This document shows positions 50,468 to 64,000 of a stretch of DNA of 64,000 nt, in pieces. Every line of letters starts with the position of its first letter. Positions within the stretch are counted from its first letter, which is position 1. Source of the stretch: Eubacterium limosum (GTDB taxonomy: Bacteria > Bacillota > Clostridia > Eubacteriales > Eubacteriaceae); the NCBI RefSeq assembly GCF_000807675.2, contig NZ_CP019962.1, forward strand, positions 1,488,001-1,552,000, read 5' to 3'. The notes below the pieces were generated by a model. The model had not been told where the DNA came from. It did no database searches and worked only from the letters and a program-made list of their open reading frames with translations. The position numbers were made by a program, and so were the translations under genes.

Positions 50468-53400
50468 GAAATGATATTAAGCGTGTACTTGTCATCGGGT
50501 CTGGCCCGATCGTGATTGGCCAGGCGGCAGAATTTGACTATGCCGGTACTCAGGCCTGTAAGGCCTTGAAGGCAGTTGGCCTTGAGGTTATTCTCATCAA
50601 CTCAAACCCGGCCACCATCATGACCGATAAGGCCATGGCCGATAAAATTTATATTGAGCCATTGACGCTGGACGTCGTTAAACGGGTTATTCTGCTGGAA
50701 AAACCAGACAGTATCCTTTCTACCCTTGGCGGACAGACCGGTCTGACCTTATCCATGCAGCTTGCAAAGGAAGGCTTTTTAGACGAACATAACGTTAAAC
50801 TGCTGGGCGCGAACGTTGAGACCATCGACAAGGCAGAGGACCGCCAGGAGTTTAAGGACATGATGAAGGAAATCGGAGAACCCGTCATTCCTTCAAAGGT
50901 TGTTACAACGGTTGATGATGCCCTGGATTTTGCCTCTACCATGGGCTATCCTGTCATTGTCCGTCCGGCCTTTACCTTGGGCGGAACCGGCGGCGGGATT
51001 GCCGATAATCCAGAGCAGCTTCATGAAATTGCCACCAACGGCCTGCGCTTATCGCCGATCACCCAGATTTTGGTTGAACGTGGCATTTCAGGCTGGAAGG
51101 AAATCGAATTTGAAGTCATGCGTGACAGTAAGGGGAATGTCATCACGGTCTGCTCCATGGAAAACTTTGACCCAGTCGGCATCCACACAGGCGACTCCAT
51201 CGTCGTAGCGCCATGCCAGACATTGAGCGACAAGGAATACCAGATGCTCAGAACCTCTGCCCTTAAGATCATTTCTGCTCTGGGTGTAGAGGGCGGCTGT
51301 AACTGCCAGTTCGCACTGGACCCGGAAAATTTCAATTACGCGGTTATCGAGGTAAATCCGAGAGTTTCCCGTTCTTCAGCGCTGGCTTCAAAGGCAACCG
51401 GCTACCCGATCGCCAAGATCGCATCGCTTATCGCTGTGGGCTTCTCATTGGATGAAATTATGAATGACATCACAGGCAAAACACCGGCCTGCTTTGAACC
51501 AGTCATCGACTACATTGTTGTTAAATTCCCGAGATGGCCGTTCGATAAATTTGTTTACGCCAAGCGTACCTTGGGTACACAGATGAAGGCAACCGGTGAA
51601 ATTATGTCCATCGGTAACAGCTTTGAGCAGGCGATGATGAAAGCCGTTCGTTCGGTTGAGCTGGGCTTTGATACCCTGAGCGTAGAAAAATACCGTGAGG
51701 CGCCGGATGATGAAATCATGGAAGCGGTCGGCCGTAAGGATGATGAACGCTGCTTCGTTGTCTACGAAGCCCTGTACCGAGGACTGGATATGGAAAAAAT
51801 CTGGGAAGCCACCCAGATTGATATGTGGTTCCTCGACAAGCTCCGCCACCTGGCAGTGATGGAACGCGACCTCCGCGAAAAAGGCCTGAGCGACGAACGC
51901 GGTATGGAACGTCTGGCGGTTGCCCGTGAGCTTGGCTTTATGGATTCCACCATTGAGCGGCTGACCGGTGAAAAGATTCCGACAGGCAGACAGTATGCTT
52001 CCTTTAAAATGGTTGACACCTGTGCCGGAGAATTTAAGGCTGAAACACCTTATTTCTATTCTACGATGGATAAAGAAAATGAAACGGAAATTTTCCTGGA
52101 TGAGCACAAGAATGATAAAAAGAAGATCCTTGTATTCGGCTCTGGTCCGATCCGTATCGGTCAGGGGATTGAGTTTGACTACTGCTCTGTACATTGTGCC
52201 TGGGCCTTAAAAGAGTTGGGCTATGAGGCGATTATCGTCAACAACAATCCGGAAACCGTATCGACAGACTTTGATACCTCAGACCGTCTGTATTTTGAGC
52301 CTTTGACAGCAGAGGATGTGCGCTCAATCGTAGAGACGGAGAAGCCTGACGGCGCCATCGTCCAGTTCGGTGGTCAGACAGCCATTAAGCTGACAAAACA
52401 TTTGGATGAAATTAACGTCGGTATCCTGGGGACAGACCCTAAATACATCGACGCCGCTGAAGACCGCGAACTCTTCGATGATCTGCTGGAACGCTGCGCT
52501 ATCCCGAGACCAAAGGGAGAAACCGTCTATACAACCGAAGAAGCTGTAAAAGTGGCAGAACGGCTGGGCTTCCCTGTACTCTTGCGTCCATCCTATGTGC
52601 TCGGCGGTCAGAATATGATCATCGCCTATGAAGAAGCCGATGTTGTGGAGTACATGAACATTATTACGGAACATGAGCTTGAAAATCCTGTGCTAATCGA
52701 TAAGTACCTCATGGGTACAGAGGTAGAGGTCGATGCGATCTGTGACGGAACAGATTACCTGATCCCGGGGATCATGGAGCATATTGAAAAAGCCGGTGTT
52801 CACTCCGGGGACTCGATCTCGGTTTATCCGCCGCAGACACTGTCTCAGGAAATTAAGGATACGATCATTGATTATACAGGCAAGCTCGCCAAAGAGCTTC
52901 ATGTTATTGGCCTTGTAAATATCCAGTACGTTGTCTATGAGGGAGAAGTTTATGTCATCGAGGTAAATCCGCGCTCTTCAAGAACAGTACCATATATCTC
53001 TAAGGTGACCGATATTCCAATGGTTAACCTTGCAACCCGGATCATGATGGGGGCAACCTTAAAGGAAATGGGCTACACCTCCGGCCTTCATCCGGTTAAA
53101 GACTGCGTGGCTGTCAAGGTACCGGTATTCAGCTTTGCGAAGCTCCAGGATGTCGATACCCAGCTTGGACCAGAAATGAAATCAACCGGTGAGGTTCTGG
53201 GTGTCGGAAAGAAATTTGAGGACGCTGTCTACAAAGGGCTTGTAGCCGCCGGTTATAAAATGGAACGCACCGGCGGGGTGCTTCTGACCGTGCGTGACCG
53301 CGATAAGGACGAAATTGTGGATATCGGACGCCGTTTCCATGAAATGGGCTTTAAAATCTTCGCGACTGTCGGCACTGCGCTGGTACTCAATGAAAATAAT

Positions 53401-53664
53401 GTGCCGGCAAAGGTTGTTAAGCGTATGGCAGAGAAAGCGCCTAACATTGGCGATCTTTTAGAAAGTGGTAAGGTAACCTATGTTATCTCTACCTCTACAA
53501 AAGGCCGTCAGCCAGAACAGGATGAGGTTAAGATGCGAAGAAAGGCTGTTGAAAGCTCCATCAGCCTGCTGACCTCTCTCGATACGGCCAGAGCTTTGCT
53601 GAACTGTTTGGAATCCAATAAAACAATGGCCGATATTGACCTGGTAGACATCAATACAATTTAG
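50458..53664 (+). CDS. carB: Carbamoyl-phosphate synthase large subunit
   Basis: The synthetase subunit, 1068 aa, makes carbamoyl phosphate from bicarbonate, ammonia and two ATP. The two homologous ATP-grasp halves are evident, each starting with a KKxLVxGSGPIxIGQ-type segment (VLVIGSGPIVIGQ and ILVFGSGPIRIGQ), each with its own grasp loop. The C-terminal methylglyoxal-synthase-like allosteric domain starts around residue 930. The length is normal and no lesion is seen. A terminator follows. Confidence 0.97.
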   Translation: MPLRNDIKRVLVIGSGPIVIGQAAEFDYAGTQACKALKAVGLEVILINSNPATIMTDKAMADKIYIEPLTLDVVKRVILLEKPDSILSTLGGQTGLTLSMQLAKEGFLDEHNVKLLGANVETIDKAEDRQEFKDMMKEIGEPVIPSKVVTTVDDALDFASTMGYPVIVRPAFTLGGTGGGIADNPEQLHEIATNGLRLSPITQILVERGISGWKEIEFEVMRDSKGNVITVCSMENFDPVGIHTGDSIVVAPCQTLSDKEYQMLRTSALKIISALGVEGGCNCQFALDPENFNYAVIEVNPRVSRSSALASKATGYPIAKIASLIAVGFSLDEIMNDITGKTPACFEPVIDYIVVKFPRWPFDKFVYAKRTLGTQMKATGEIMSIGNSFEQAMMKAVRSVELGFDTLSVEKYREAPDDEIMEAVGRKDDERCFVVYEALYRGLDMEKIWEATQIDMWFLDKLRHLAVMERDLREKGLSDERGMERLAVARELGFMDSTIERLTGEKIPTGRQYASFKMVDTCAGEFKAETPYFYSTMDKENETEIFLDEHKNDKKKILVFGSGPIRIGQGIEFDYCSVHCAWALKELGYEAIIVNNNPETVSTDFDTSDRLYFEPLTAEDVRSIVETEKPDGAIVQFGGQTAIKLTKHLDEINVGILGTDPKYIDAAEDRELFDDLLERCAIPRPKGETVYTTEEAVKVAERLGFPVLLRPSYVLGGQNMIIAYEEADVVEYMNIITEHELENPVLIDKYLMGTEVEVDAICDGTDYLIPGIMEHIEKAGVHSGDSISVYPPQTLSQEIKDTIIDYTGKLAKELHVIGLVNIQYVVYEGEVYVIEVNPRSSRTVPYISKVTDIPMVNLATRIMMGATLKEMGYTSGLHPVKDCVAVKVPVFSFAKLQDVDTQLGPEMKSTGEVLGVGKKFEDAVYKGLVAAGYKMERTGGVLLTVRDRDKDEIVDIGRRFHEMGFKIFATVGTALVLNENNVPAKVVKRMAEKAPNIGDLLESGKVTYVISTSTKGRQPEQDEVKMRRKAVESSISLLTSLDTARALLNCLESNKTMADIDLVDINTI

Positions 53665-53693
53665 TGAAATATTGAATCAAACAGTCCGAAAAG

Positions 53694-53715
53694 CCACCTG
53701 TTTCAGGTGGTTTTT
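53694..53715 (+). terminator. carAB terminator
   Basis: CCACCTG (53694-53700), TTT, CAGGTGG (53704-53710) and T5 form a compact intrinsic terminator. Confidence 0.88.
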
Positions 53716-53766
53716 CGATAATATCCGTAAAGTTGTATACAAAAGACGTAAAATCGAATTGTTGAC

Positions 53767-53795
53767 TTGACAGAATCGTCTAAAAAAATTATAAT
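53767..53795 (+). promoter_or_regulatory. greA promoter
   Basis: TTGACA at 53767-53772 and TATAAT at 53790-53795 with a 17-base spacer, a full consensus match, about 70 bases before greA. Confidence 0.85.
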
Positions 53796-53864
53796 ATCAA
53801 ACATGATTTTAAGTAATACGTATGGAATCAAATACATTCTGTACAAAATAAAGGGGAAACAAAA

Positions 53865-54350
53865 ATGACTGATCACTTGAATGAAGAATTAGTAATGACC
53901 CAGGAGGGTCTTGATAATTTAAAGAAACGTTTAGAGTACTTAAAAACCGTTAAACGTTACGAAGTTGCGGCACGTATTAAAACGGCCAGAGAATATGGCG
54001 ATTTGAGTGAAAACGCCGAGTATGATGAAGCGAAATCCGAACAGGGCTTCGTAGAAGGCGAAATTTCTGAACTTGAAGCCAAAATTAAAAAGGTTAAGGT
54101 CATTGATGATAATGACATTCATACCGAGGATGTTGGTGTCGGCAGCATTGTTAAGGTGAAAGATCTTGAGTTTGGCGATACCGAAGAATATAAAATTGTC
54201 GGGTCAGCAGAATCCGACATTATACAGAATAAATTATCGAACGAATCACCCGTTGGCAGAGGCTTGATTGGCGCCAAAGTCGGGCAGGTGGTGACCATCC
54301 CGATTCCGGATGGTGAAGTTCAGTATGAAATTTTAGATATCAGAAGATAG
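53865..54350 (+). CDS. greA: Transcription elongation factor GreA
   Basis: A 161-aa elongation factor that rescues backtracked RNA polymerase by stimulating transcript cleavage. The N-terminal coiled coil carries the acidic tip and conserved AREYGDLSENAEYDEAKSEQ segment, and the C-terminal FKBP-like domain has SPVGRGLIGAKVG. The length is standard. A GGGGAAAC site precedes the ATG. It is transcribed with lysS, which begins 9 bases later. Confidence 0.96.
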   Translation: MTDHLNEELVMTQEGLDNLKKRLEYLKTVKRYEVAARIKTAREYGDLSENAEYDEAKSEQGFVEGEISELEAKIKKVKVIDDNDIHTEDVGVGSIVKVKDLEFGDTEEYKIVGSAESDIIQNKLSNESPVGRGLIGAKVGQVVTIPIPDGEVQYEILDIRR

Positions 54351-54359
54351 GAGAGCCCA

Positions 54360-55826
54360 GTGAGCGAAGAAAATTTAAGTGAAGTACTAGCTGTCAGGCG
54401 TGAAAAGCTGAAGAAGCTTCAGGAGGAAGGAAAGAACCCCTTCGAGATGACACGTTATGACGTAACTGCATACGCAGATGATGTCAATGAAAACTTTGAG
54501 GCCTATGAAGAAAAGCCTGTTTCCATGGCAGGCCGTATCATGTCTAAAAGAGGCCAGGGAAAGGTTGGTTTTTATGACCTTCAGGACAGCACTGGAAAAA
54601 TCCAGATGTTCTTAAAGAAGGATTTGCTGGAAAATTATGATGAAATCAAAACCTATGACATCGGCGATATTGTCGGCATTAAAGGCGAGGTGTTCAAAAC
54701 ACAGAAGGGACAGATTTCGGTTCGCGTAAAGGAACTGACGCTGCTCAGCAAATCTCTTCAGATTTTACCAGAAAAATATCATGGGTTAAAGGATACTGAG
54801 CTGCGCTACCGCCAGCGTTATGTCGATTTGATTGTAAATCCTGAAGTTAAGAATGTTTTTATCCTGCGTTCTCAGATTATCCGCAAGATACGTGAGTTTT
54901 TAGATAACCGTGGCTTTATCGAAGTAGAAACACCGGTTTTATACAATCTGGCAGGCGGTGCCAATGCCCGCCCCTTTGTGACCCATCATAACGCTCTGGA
55001 TATTCCGCTTTATATGCGTATCGCTCTGGAATTACCCCTTAAGCGCCTGATTGTCGGCGGATTTGATAAAGTATATGAACTGAGCCGTGTGTTCCGTAAT
55101 GAGGGTATGGACGCGACCCATAATCCAGAGTTCACCCTGCTTGAAACCTACGAAGCCTATGCGGATTATGATGATGTTATGAATATGGTAGAGGCGTTGT
55201 ATGGATTTTTGGCAAAAGAAATCCTTGATACGGATACCGTGGAATACGAAGGACATGATATTTCATTGGCAGCACCTTTCAAACGTGCAAGAATGGTAGA
55301 TTTAGTTGAAGAACACACCGGAGTCAATTTTGATGTTATGACAGATCTGGCAGAAGCACAGGAAGCGGCGAAAAAGCTGCATGTAGACGTAGAAGACAAA
55401 CACTCCATCGGCGAAATCATCGCCGAAGTTTTTGATGAATATGTGGAAGATAAGCTGATTCAGCCTACCTTTGTAACCATGCATCCGGTAGAAATTTCAC
55501 CTTTATCTAAACGTGAACCCACCGATCCAAGATATACCCAGCGTTTCGAGCTGTTTATCAACGGCGCCGAATGTGCCAATGCGTTCTCTGAGCTCAATGA
55601 CCCCATTGACCAGAAAGGTCGTTTTGAGGCACAGGTGCAGAAAAAGGCTGATGGCGATGATGAAGCGCATCCGTACGACGCAGACTTTATCAATGCGCTG
55701 GAAGTGGGCCTTCCGCCTACAGGTGGCCTTGGAATCGGTATTGACCGTCTGGTTATGCTGTTTACAGGACAGCACAGTATCCGAGACGTTATCCTTTTCC
55801 CAACCATGAAGCCACTGGATGATTAA
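54360..55826 (+). CDS. lysS: Lysyl-tRNA synthetase, class II
   Basis: Charges tRNA-Lys. At 488 aa it matches the bacterial class II enzyme. An N-terminal OB-fold anticodon-binding domain (about 55-150; AGRIMSKRGQGKVGFYDLQD) precedes the catalytic core with motif 2 (FRNEGMDATHNPEFTLLE) and motif 3 (GLGIGIDRLVMLFTG). The start is GTG at 54360 behind AGGAGAG. The greA-lysS pair is a common arrangement. A terminator follows. Confidence 0.96.
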   Translation: MSEENLSEVLAVRREKLKKLQEEGKNPFEMTRYDVTAYADDVNENFEAYEEKPVSMAGRIMSKRGQGKVGFYDLQDSTGKIQMFLKKDLLENYDEIKTYDIGDIVGIKGEVFKTQKGQISVRVKELTLLSKSLQILPEKYHGLKDTELRYRQRYVDLIVNPEVKNVFILRSQIIRKIREFLDNRGFIEVETPVLYNLAGGANARPFVTHHNALDIPLYMRIALELPLKRLIVGGFDKVYELSRVFRNEGMDATHNPEFTLLETYEAYADYDDVMNMVEALYGFLAKEILDTDTVEYEGHDISLAAPFKRARMVDLVEEHTGVNFDVMTDLAEAQEAAKKLHVDVEDKHSIGEIIAEVFDEYVEDKLIQPTFVTMHPVEISPLSKREPTDPRYTQRFELFINGAECANAFSELNDPIDQKGRFEAQVQKKADGDDEAHPYDADFINALEVGLPPTGGLGIGIDRLVMLFTGQHSIRDVILFPTMKPLDD

Positions 55827-55839
55827 TGAAAAGACTAAA

Positions 55840-55867
55840 GGACTGGCAGAATTGCCGGTCTTTTTTT
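55840..55867 (+). terminator. greA-lysS terminator
   Basis: GGACTGGCA and TGCCGGTC (with G-T pairing) form a stem around GAAT, followed by T7. Confidence 0.85.
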
Positions 55868-55939
55868 AATGTTAGAACCATATAAAATGGCTAGGTTAAA
55901 ATAAAATCAAAAAAGATTAAAATAAATGTTAAAAAGCGC

Positions 55940-55968
55940 TTGACAAAGGGTAAGGTCCGGGGTATACT
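55940..55968 (+). promoter_or_regulatory. rRNA promoter P1
   Basis: TTGACA at 55940-55945 and TATACT at 55963-55968 with a 17-base spacer, preceded by an AT-rich stretch suitable as an UP element. Confidence 0.85.
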
Positions 55969-56052
55969 AAGTAAGCTGTCTCGGAGAGCACAGCACCGCG
56001 GGGATTTCAGTCCGGCGCTTGAGAAATTTAAAAAATAAATTTTAAAAAGTGC

Positions 56053-56081
56053 TTGACAGAACGAAAACGACGCGGTATAAT
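56053..56081 (+). promoter_or_regulatory. rRNA promoter P2
   Basis: TTGACA at 56053-56058 and TATAAT at 56076-56081 with a 17-base spacer, a perfect consensus, again preceded by A/T-rich sequence. Tandem promoters about 113 bases apart drive the operon. Confidence 0.9.
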
Positions 56082-56140
56082 AAAGGAGTTCGCTTGAGAA
56101 AACGAACAACGATTACAGCGCAGAGCTGTAAGGGTCATAG

Positions 56141-56158
56141 AAAAGAGAATAGTACCAT
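56141..56158 (+). other. 16S rRNA processing stem, 5' arm
   Basis: AAAAGAGAATAGTACCAT is complementary to 57818-57835 with one mismatch, so the two would close a long stem around 16S rRNA, a probable RNase III site. Confidence 0.75.
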
Positions 56159-56279
56159 AAAACCTGAAATTCCAGCTGATGAGAATCAGCAAAGGATAAA
56201 AACGCAAGTGGGATGAACACTTCAAAAAATCATCAAATGAACCAGATCAAGAAGCCGAAAGGCTAACGATAAAACTATT

Positions 56280-60875
<4,596 letters not shown>

Positions 60876-60952
60876 ATCAAGACATTTTGAAAAACTCTTT
60901 TCCTTTATGTTGTTTTGAGTGACCAAAAACAACCGAATAAAAACGCAAGATT

Positions 60953-61072
60953 GATCTCGTGATGATGGCGAAGGGGAAACACCTGTTTACATACCGAACA
61001 CAGAAGTAAAGTCCTTCAGCGCTGAAAGTACTTGGTGGGCAACTGCCTGGGAGGATAGGACATCGCGGGGTC
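60953..61072 (+). rRNA. rrf: 5S ribosomal RNA
   Basis: About 120 bases. The 5' GATCTCGTGATG pairs with the 3' CATCGCGGGGTC to form helix I, and CATACCGAACACAGAAGT is the conserved loop B/C region. Ends are set from the terminal helix. Confidence 0.92.
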
Positions 61073-61100
61073 TTTTTACATTTAAGGCTAAAGTCGCGCA

Positions 61101-61163
61101 AAAAAGAATGGTGAGTGGCCCGTGCAAGTTGACATGCAAAGGGCCAATGACCATTCTTTTTTT
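61101..61163 (+). terminator. rRNA operon terminator
   Basis: AAAAAGAATGGT (61101-61112) pairs with ACCATTCTTTTT (from 61150), and TGGCCC/GGGCCA (61116-61121/61141-61146) extends the stem. T7 ends it. Confidence 0.88.
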
Positions 61164-61338
61164 ATGGGGCGCAGCACCTGACGGAGGCGTCCGCAGGACG
61201 ACAGAGTACGCGGCGGCAAGAGCTGGAAATCTTACAATGCGCATGCAAACAAGCTTGCAATGGGCTGGTGAAACGTTCTTTTTTATGGGGCACAGCCCCT
61301 GACGAAGGCGTCCGCAGGACACCGGAGTGCGCAGTGTC
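61162..61338. repeat. Two imperfect direct repeats, 121 bases apart
   Basis: The cores at 61162-61199 and 61283-61320 differ at three positions over 38 bases, and similarity continues on both sides. Each core contains a GGGGC-type hairpin and GTCCGCAGGAC, another small hairpin, and follows a T-run. No open reading frame is convincing. The origin is unknown. Confidence 0.8.
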
Positions 61339-61370
61339 AATCTGCCGCAAACATTAAAAACAACAACAAA

Positions 61371-61402
61371 CAAAAAGCCCCTTGAGCCAATAGCTCAAGG
61401 GG
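61371..61402 (-). terminator. Terminator of the glycogen/alpha-glucan unit
   Basis: On the minus strand CCCCTTGAGC, TATTG, GCTCAAGGGG is followed by CTTTTTGTTTG. The 10-base stem contains the stop codon of the glycosidase gene. Confidence 0.88.
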
Positions 61403-63332
61403 TTAAATATTTAGAAGGAATAATTCCTTTCTCTTTATACTCATTGCCATGTAAAATAATTCGTCCGTCAATAATCTTATAAATCTTTGCAGACAGAGGC
61501 TCTAAAATAATCTGTTCCAAGTCTTCCTCATTGTTTGTAAGCAGCTCAAGACCTTTGCGGTCTTTGATAGCGCCATGGCTGAAGCAGCGGCTTTTAACAG
61601 TATTGCGGTTAAAGAGGCAAAGGTAGCTTTCATCCCCGAGGTCACGTACGTAGGCAAAAACGTCGTCTTTGCAGGGAAGCGGATACCACGAGCCCCGTTG
61701 AAAGGCTTTATGTTCTGCCCTTAGGGCAGTTATTTTTTTGTACCATTCTAAAATTTCTGTATCTTCATGGCCCCATGGGTATGTGCTTCGGTTGAAGGGG
61801 TCTTCATAACCCTGAACGCCGGCCTCGTCGCCGTAATAGATGCAGGGAACACCCGGAAAGGTAAGCTGGATCAAGCTTAAAATTTTTAAGCGGTTTTTGG
61901 CCAAACTGTATTGTTCCTGGGTTAGCCGGTAATGCTCTTTGTCACTTTCTTTAGAAAGTGTGGGTGCTTCTCCAAGAATTGTCAAGATACGCATACGGTC
62001 ATGAGAACCGATAAGATTCATATTTCCCTTAAACTGTCCTCTGGGATAGTTTTCGTAGAGTGACATCATTAAACGTGCGATTTCCCGGGAGCCCTTATCG
62101 CCCATCATAAAGTTAATGAGCGCATCGCGAAAAGGATAATTCATGACTGCGTCCAGCTCATGGCCATAAAAATACCGGCGTAAAATGCCATAAGCCACTT
62201 TTCTGGAGGCATCCTCCCAGACCTCACCAATGAGGACGGCGTCGTCTTTTTCCTGTAACATGGCGGTTTTTATCCCTTCGATGAATTCATCCGGGAGTTC
62301 GTCGGCGACATCCAGCCGCCATCCTGAAGCACCGGCTTTAAGCCATCTTCGGATCACTGAATTTTCATTTTCAAAAATAAAATCCTTATATTCAGGCGTT
62401 AATTCTTCAACGTTGGGCATTGACTTAACACCCCACCAGCATTCGTATTCGTTTGGATAATCGTTAAAGCGGTACCAGGAATAAAAAGGAGAATCCATTG
62501 ACTGATAAGCTCCCAATCCGGGATAATTTCCGTATTTGTTAAAATAAATGCTGTCGTCTCCGGTGTGGCTGAATACGCCATCTAAAATGATGCGTATGCC
62601 GCGCTTTTTTGCCTCTGCACATAGTTGTTCAAAAAGTTCTGTGTTGCCGAATTCCGGGGCAATATGGAGATAATTTGCGGTATCATACTTGTGGTTGCTG
62701 CTGGATTCAAAAATGGGATTGAGATATAAGATTGTAATATTCAGTTCTTTTAAATAATCAAGCTTTTCAATGATTCCCTGAAGGGTACCGCCAAAAAAAT
62801 CCCAATACTCAATATTTCCCTGACCATCGCGAAAATAATGAGGACTGTCTCCCCAGTTTCCATGAATAAGCGACTGCTTTTTATATTGGGGCTCGAAGGT
62901 TTTTTTTTCGCCCTTGTTAAAGCGGTCGGGAAAAATTTGATACATGATCCCCTCAGTGTACCATGCGGGCATTTCGCGGACCTTATCGTAGAGTGTAATC
63001 TGATAGGACGGCGGAAAGGCTTCGTAAATCTGCCCCTCGCCGCCCAAGGTATCATTTTGTGTGCCGTAGCAGTAACTGTGGCCTTCGTGTTCATAACAAA
63101 AATCGTACCATAAAACACCTGGCTGGTCGGGTAATGTGAGTGTGTACTCCATCATGTCAGGGAATTTCGATGGTACCATAGCGTAAAAGTGTTCGATTGA
63201 ATTGTAGAATGTCCTTAATTTAACATTTACAGCGTGTGTGGCATAAACACGAATTGTAACCTGGGAGCCTGCCGGAAGTGCTCCGAAAGGCTCCTTAAAT
63301 CTTAAATCCCAGGAATTGTGTCTAAAATTCAT
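61395..63332 (-). CDS. Glycoside hydrolase family 13 (neopullulanase/maltogenic amylase-type)
   Basis: An alpha-glucan hydrolase or transglycosylase, 645 aa. An N-terminal beta domain of about 120 residues (CBM34/CBM48-like) precedes a TIM barrel. The barrel has the GH13 motifs DGVFSHTG (region I), GWRLDVADE (nucleophile Asp), LIGEVWEDA (acid/base Glu) and LIGSHDRMR (region IV His-Asp). A short C-terminal beta domain follows. There is no signal peptide, so it acts inside the cell on glycogen or maltodextrins. Its ATG overlaps the glycogen synthase stop (TAATG), so the two are co-translated. Confidence 0.9.
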   Translation of the reverse strand: MNFRHNSWDLRFKEPFGALPAGSQVTIRVYATHAVNVKLRTFYNSIEHFYAMVPSKFPDMMEYTLTLPDQPGVLWYDFCYEHEGHSYCYGTQNDTLGGEGQIYEAFPPSYQITLYDKVREMPAWYTEGIMYQIFPDRFNKGEKKTFEPQYKKQSLIHGNWGDSPHYFRDGQGNIEYWDFFGGTLQGIIEKLDYLKELNITILYLNPIFESSSNHKYDTANYLHIAPEFGNTELFEQLCAEAKKRGIRIILDGVFSHTGDDSIYFNKYGNYPGLGAYQSMDSPFYSWYRFNDYPNEYECWWGVKSMPNVEELTPEYKDFIFENENSVIRRWLKAGASGWRLDVADELPDEFIEGIKTAMLQEKDDAVLIGEVWEDASRKVAYGILRRYFYGHELDAVMNYPFRDALINFMMGDKGSREIARLMMSLYENYPRGQFKGNMNLIGSHDRMRILTILGEAPTLSKESDKEHYRLTQEQYSLAKNRLKILSLIQLTFPGVPCIYYGDEAGVQGYEDPFNRSTYPWGHEDTEILEWYKKITALRAEHKAFQRGSWYPLPCKDDVFAYVRDLGDESYLCLFNRNTVKSRCFSHGAIKDRKGLELLTNNEEDLEQIILEPLSAKIYKIIDGRIILHGNEYKEKGIIPSKYLTP

Positions 63333-64000
63333 TATGATAATTTACCTGTTACTTTCTTATAATAGTATAAATAGGTTTCGGCGGAAATTTTCCAGTCAAA
63401 ATTTGATTTTGATGCGTTAGTCATGAGGGTCTTCCACAGCTCGGGCTCGTCATAGTACAGGCCGACAGCCCGCTGGAGTGTAAAGAGCATATCATGTGCG
63501 TTGTAGGTGGCAAAACTAAAGCCATTGCCCTCTTTTGTTTCTTCGTCAAAATAGTGGACGGTGTCCTTTAGGCCGCCTGTTTCCCGAACAACGGGGACGG
63601 TGCCGTAGCGCATGGCGATCATCTGTGACAAACCGCAGGGCTCAAATTTTGAAGGCATCAGGAACATATCGCTGGCAGCGTATATTTTTCGCGAAAGGTC
63701 TTCATTAAAGTCAATAATGGTAATCATTTTATCCGGATAGGTATAGGCAACCTCTCGCAGCATGTTTTCGTACTGGGCGTCTCCAGTGCCAAGCACGACC
63801 ATTTGGATGTTCATCTGAAGAATTTCATGAATGACAGCAGCCACGAGATCAAGTCCTTTTTGCTCAACCAGACGTGTGATCATGGAAATCATCGGAATCT
63901 TTGGATTAACCGGAAGCCCGAGATAATCCTGAAGCGCTGTCTTGTTTTCTGTTTTCTTTTTGTATGAACGTGTGTAAGGCACAAAGAGCGCTGGGTCAGT
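63332..64000 (-). CDS. glgA: Glycogen synthase GlgA, C-terminal part (5' end outside the window)
   Basis: The C-terminal Rossmann domain of an ADP-glucose-type starch/glycogen synthase (GT5), with 222 codons inside the window. LVEQKGLDL, VLGTGDAQYE and the donor-site segment KFEPCGLSQMIAMRYGTVPVV followed by ETGGLKDTV are characteristic. The frame stays open to the window edge, so the gene continues upstream on the minus strand. Its stop overlaps the GH13 start by one base. Synthesis and breakdown genes in one unit suggest glycogen cycling. Confidence 0.93.
   Translation of the reverse strand, partial: TDPALFVPYTRSYKKKTENKTALQDYLGLPVNPKIPMISMITRLVEQKGLDLVAAVIHEILQMNIQMVVLGTGDAQYENMLREVAYTYPDKMITIIDFNEDLSRKIYAASDMFLMPSKFEPCGLSQMIAMRYGTVPVVRETGGLKDTVHYFDEETKEGNGFSFATYNAHDMLFTLQRAVGLYYDEPELWKTLMTNASKSNFDWKISAETYLYYYKKVTGKLS

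Overview
The window looks like a chromosome segment of an anaerobic Firmicute of the Eubacterium limosum group (genus Eubacterium sensu stricto, acetogens). I infer this from the 16S rRNA at about 56.3 kb, the several corrinoid-linked functions, the standard TTGACA/TATAAT promoters, and the strong AGGAGG ribosome binding sites. The species call rests on recall, not on a database comparison.

Region 1 (0-14 kb) is a long plus-strand sugar-phosphate or polyol operon. It starts from one strong promoter that overlaps a palindromic operator. It encodes a split transketolase, a transaldolase-like protein, a class II aldolase, PHP and HAD phosphoesterases, four tandem paralogous DeoC-like aldolases, an FGGY kinase and a glycerol-1-phosphate-dehydrogenase-like enzyme. 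A GntR/HutC regulator and an M20 peptidase follow. The gene set implies phosphorylation of a polyol, oxidation to a ketose phosphate, and aldolase/transketolase rearrangement into central metabolism. The substrate cannot be read from sequence.

Region 2 (14-18 kb) holds a DUF5131 protein, an L,D-transpeptidase, the thiamine ECF S component ThiT and a short 12-bp tandem repeat.

Region 3 (18-45 kb) is the most unusual part: a large cobalamin-linked locus. It contains three cobalamin riboswitches within 3 kb, CbiM and CbiN, a TetR regulator, a CpXC protein and six exported or membrane-anchored proteins and lipoproteins. Three of these carry DUF4430 domains, which resemble the beta domain of intrinsic factor/transcobalamin. 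One carries a predicted alpha/alpha toroid plus a dockerin, and its neighbour carries a cohesin plus a membrane anchor. The locus also encodes two CbrT-like ECF S components, one EcfT, one fused double ECF ATPase, and three leucine-rich-repeat proteins without signal peptides, one of which is interrupted by an amber codon. I read it as a cell-surface corrinoid capture and import system, possibly assembled through cohesin-dockerin pairing. That assembly model is inference.

Region 4 (45-56 kb) is core housekeeping: a short SecA, PurA, CarA-CarB, GreA and LysS. Region 5 (56-61 kb) is a 16S-23S-5S rRNA operon with tandem promoters, processing stems and no spacer tRNA, followed by an imperfect direct repeat. 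Region 6 (61.4-64 kb) is minus-strand glycogen/alpha-glucan metabolism: a GH13 glycosidase preceded by a glycogen synthase that runs off the window.
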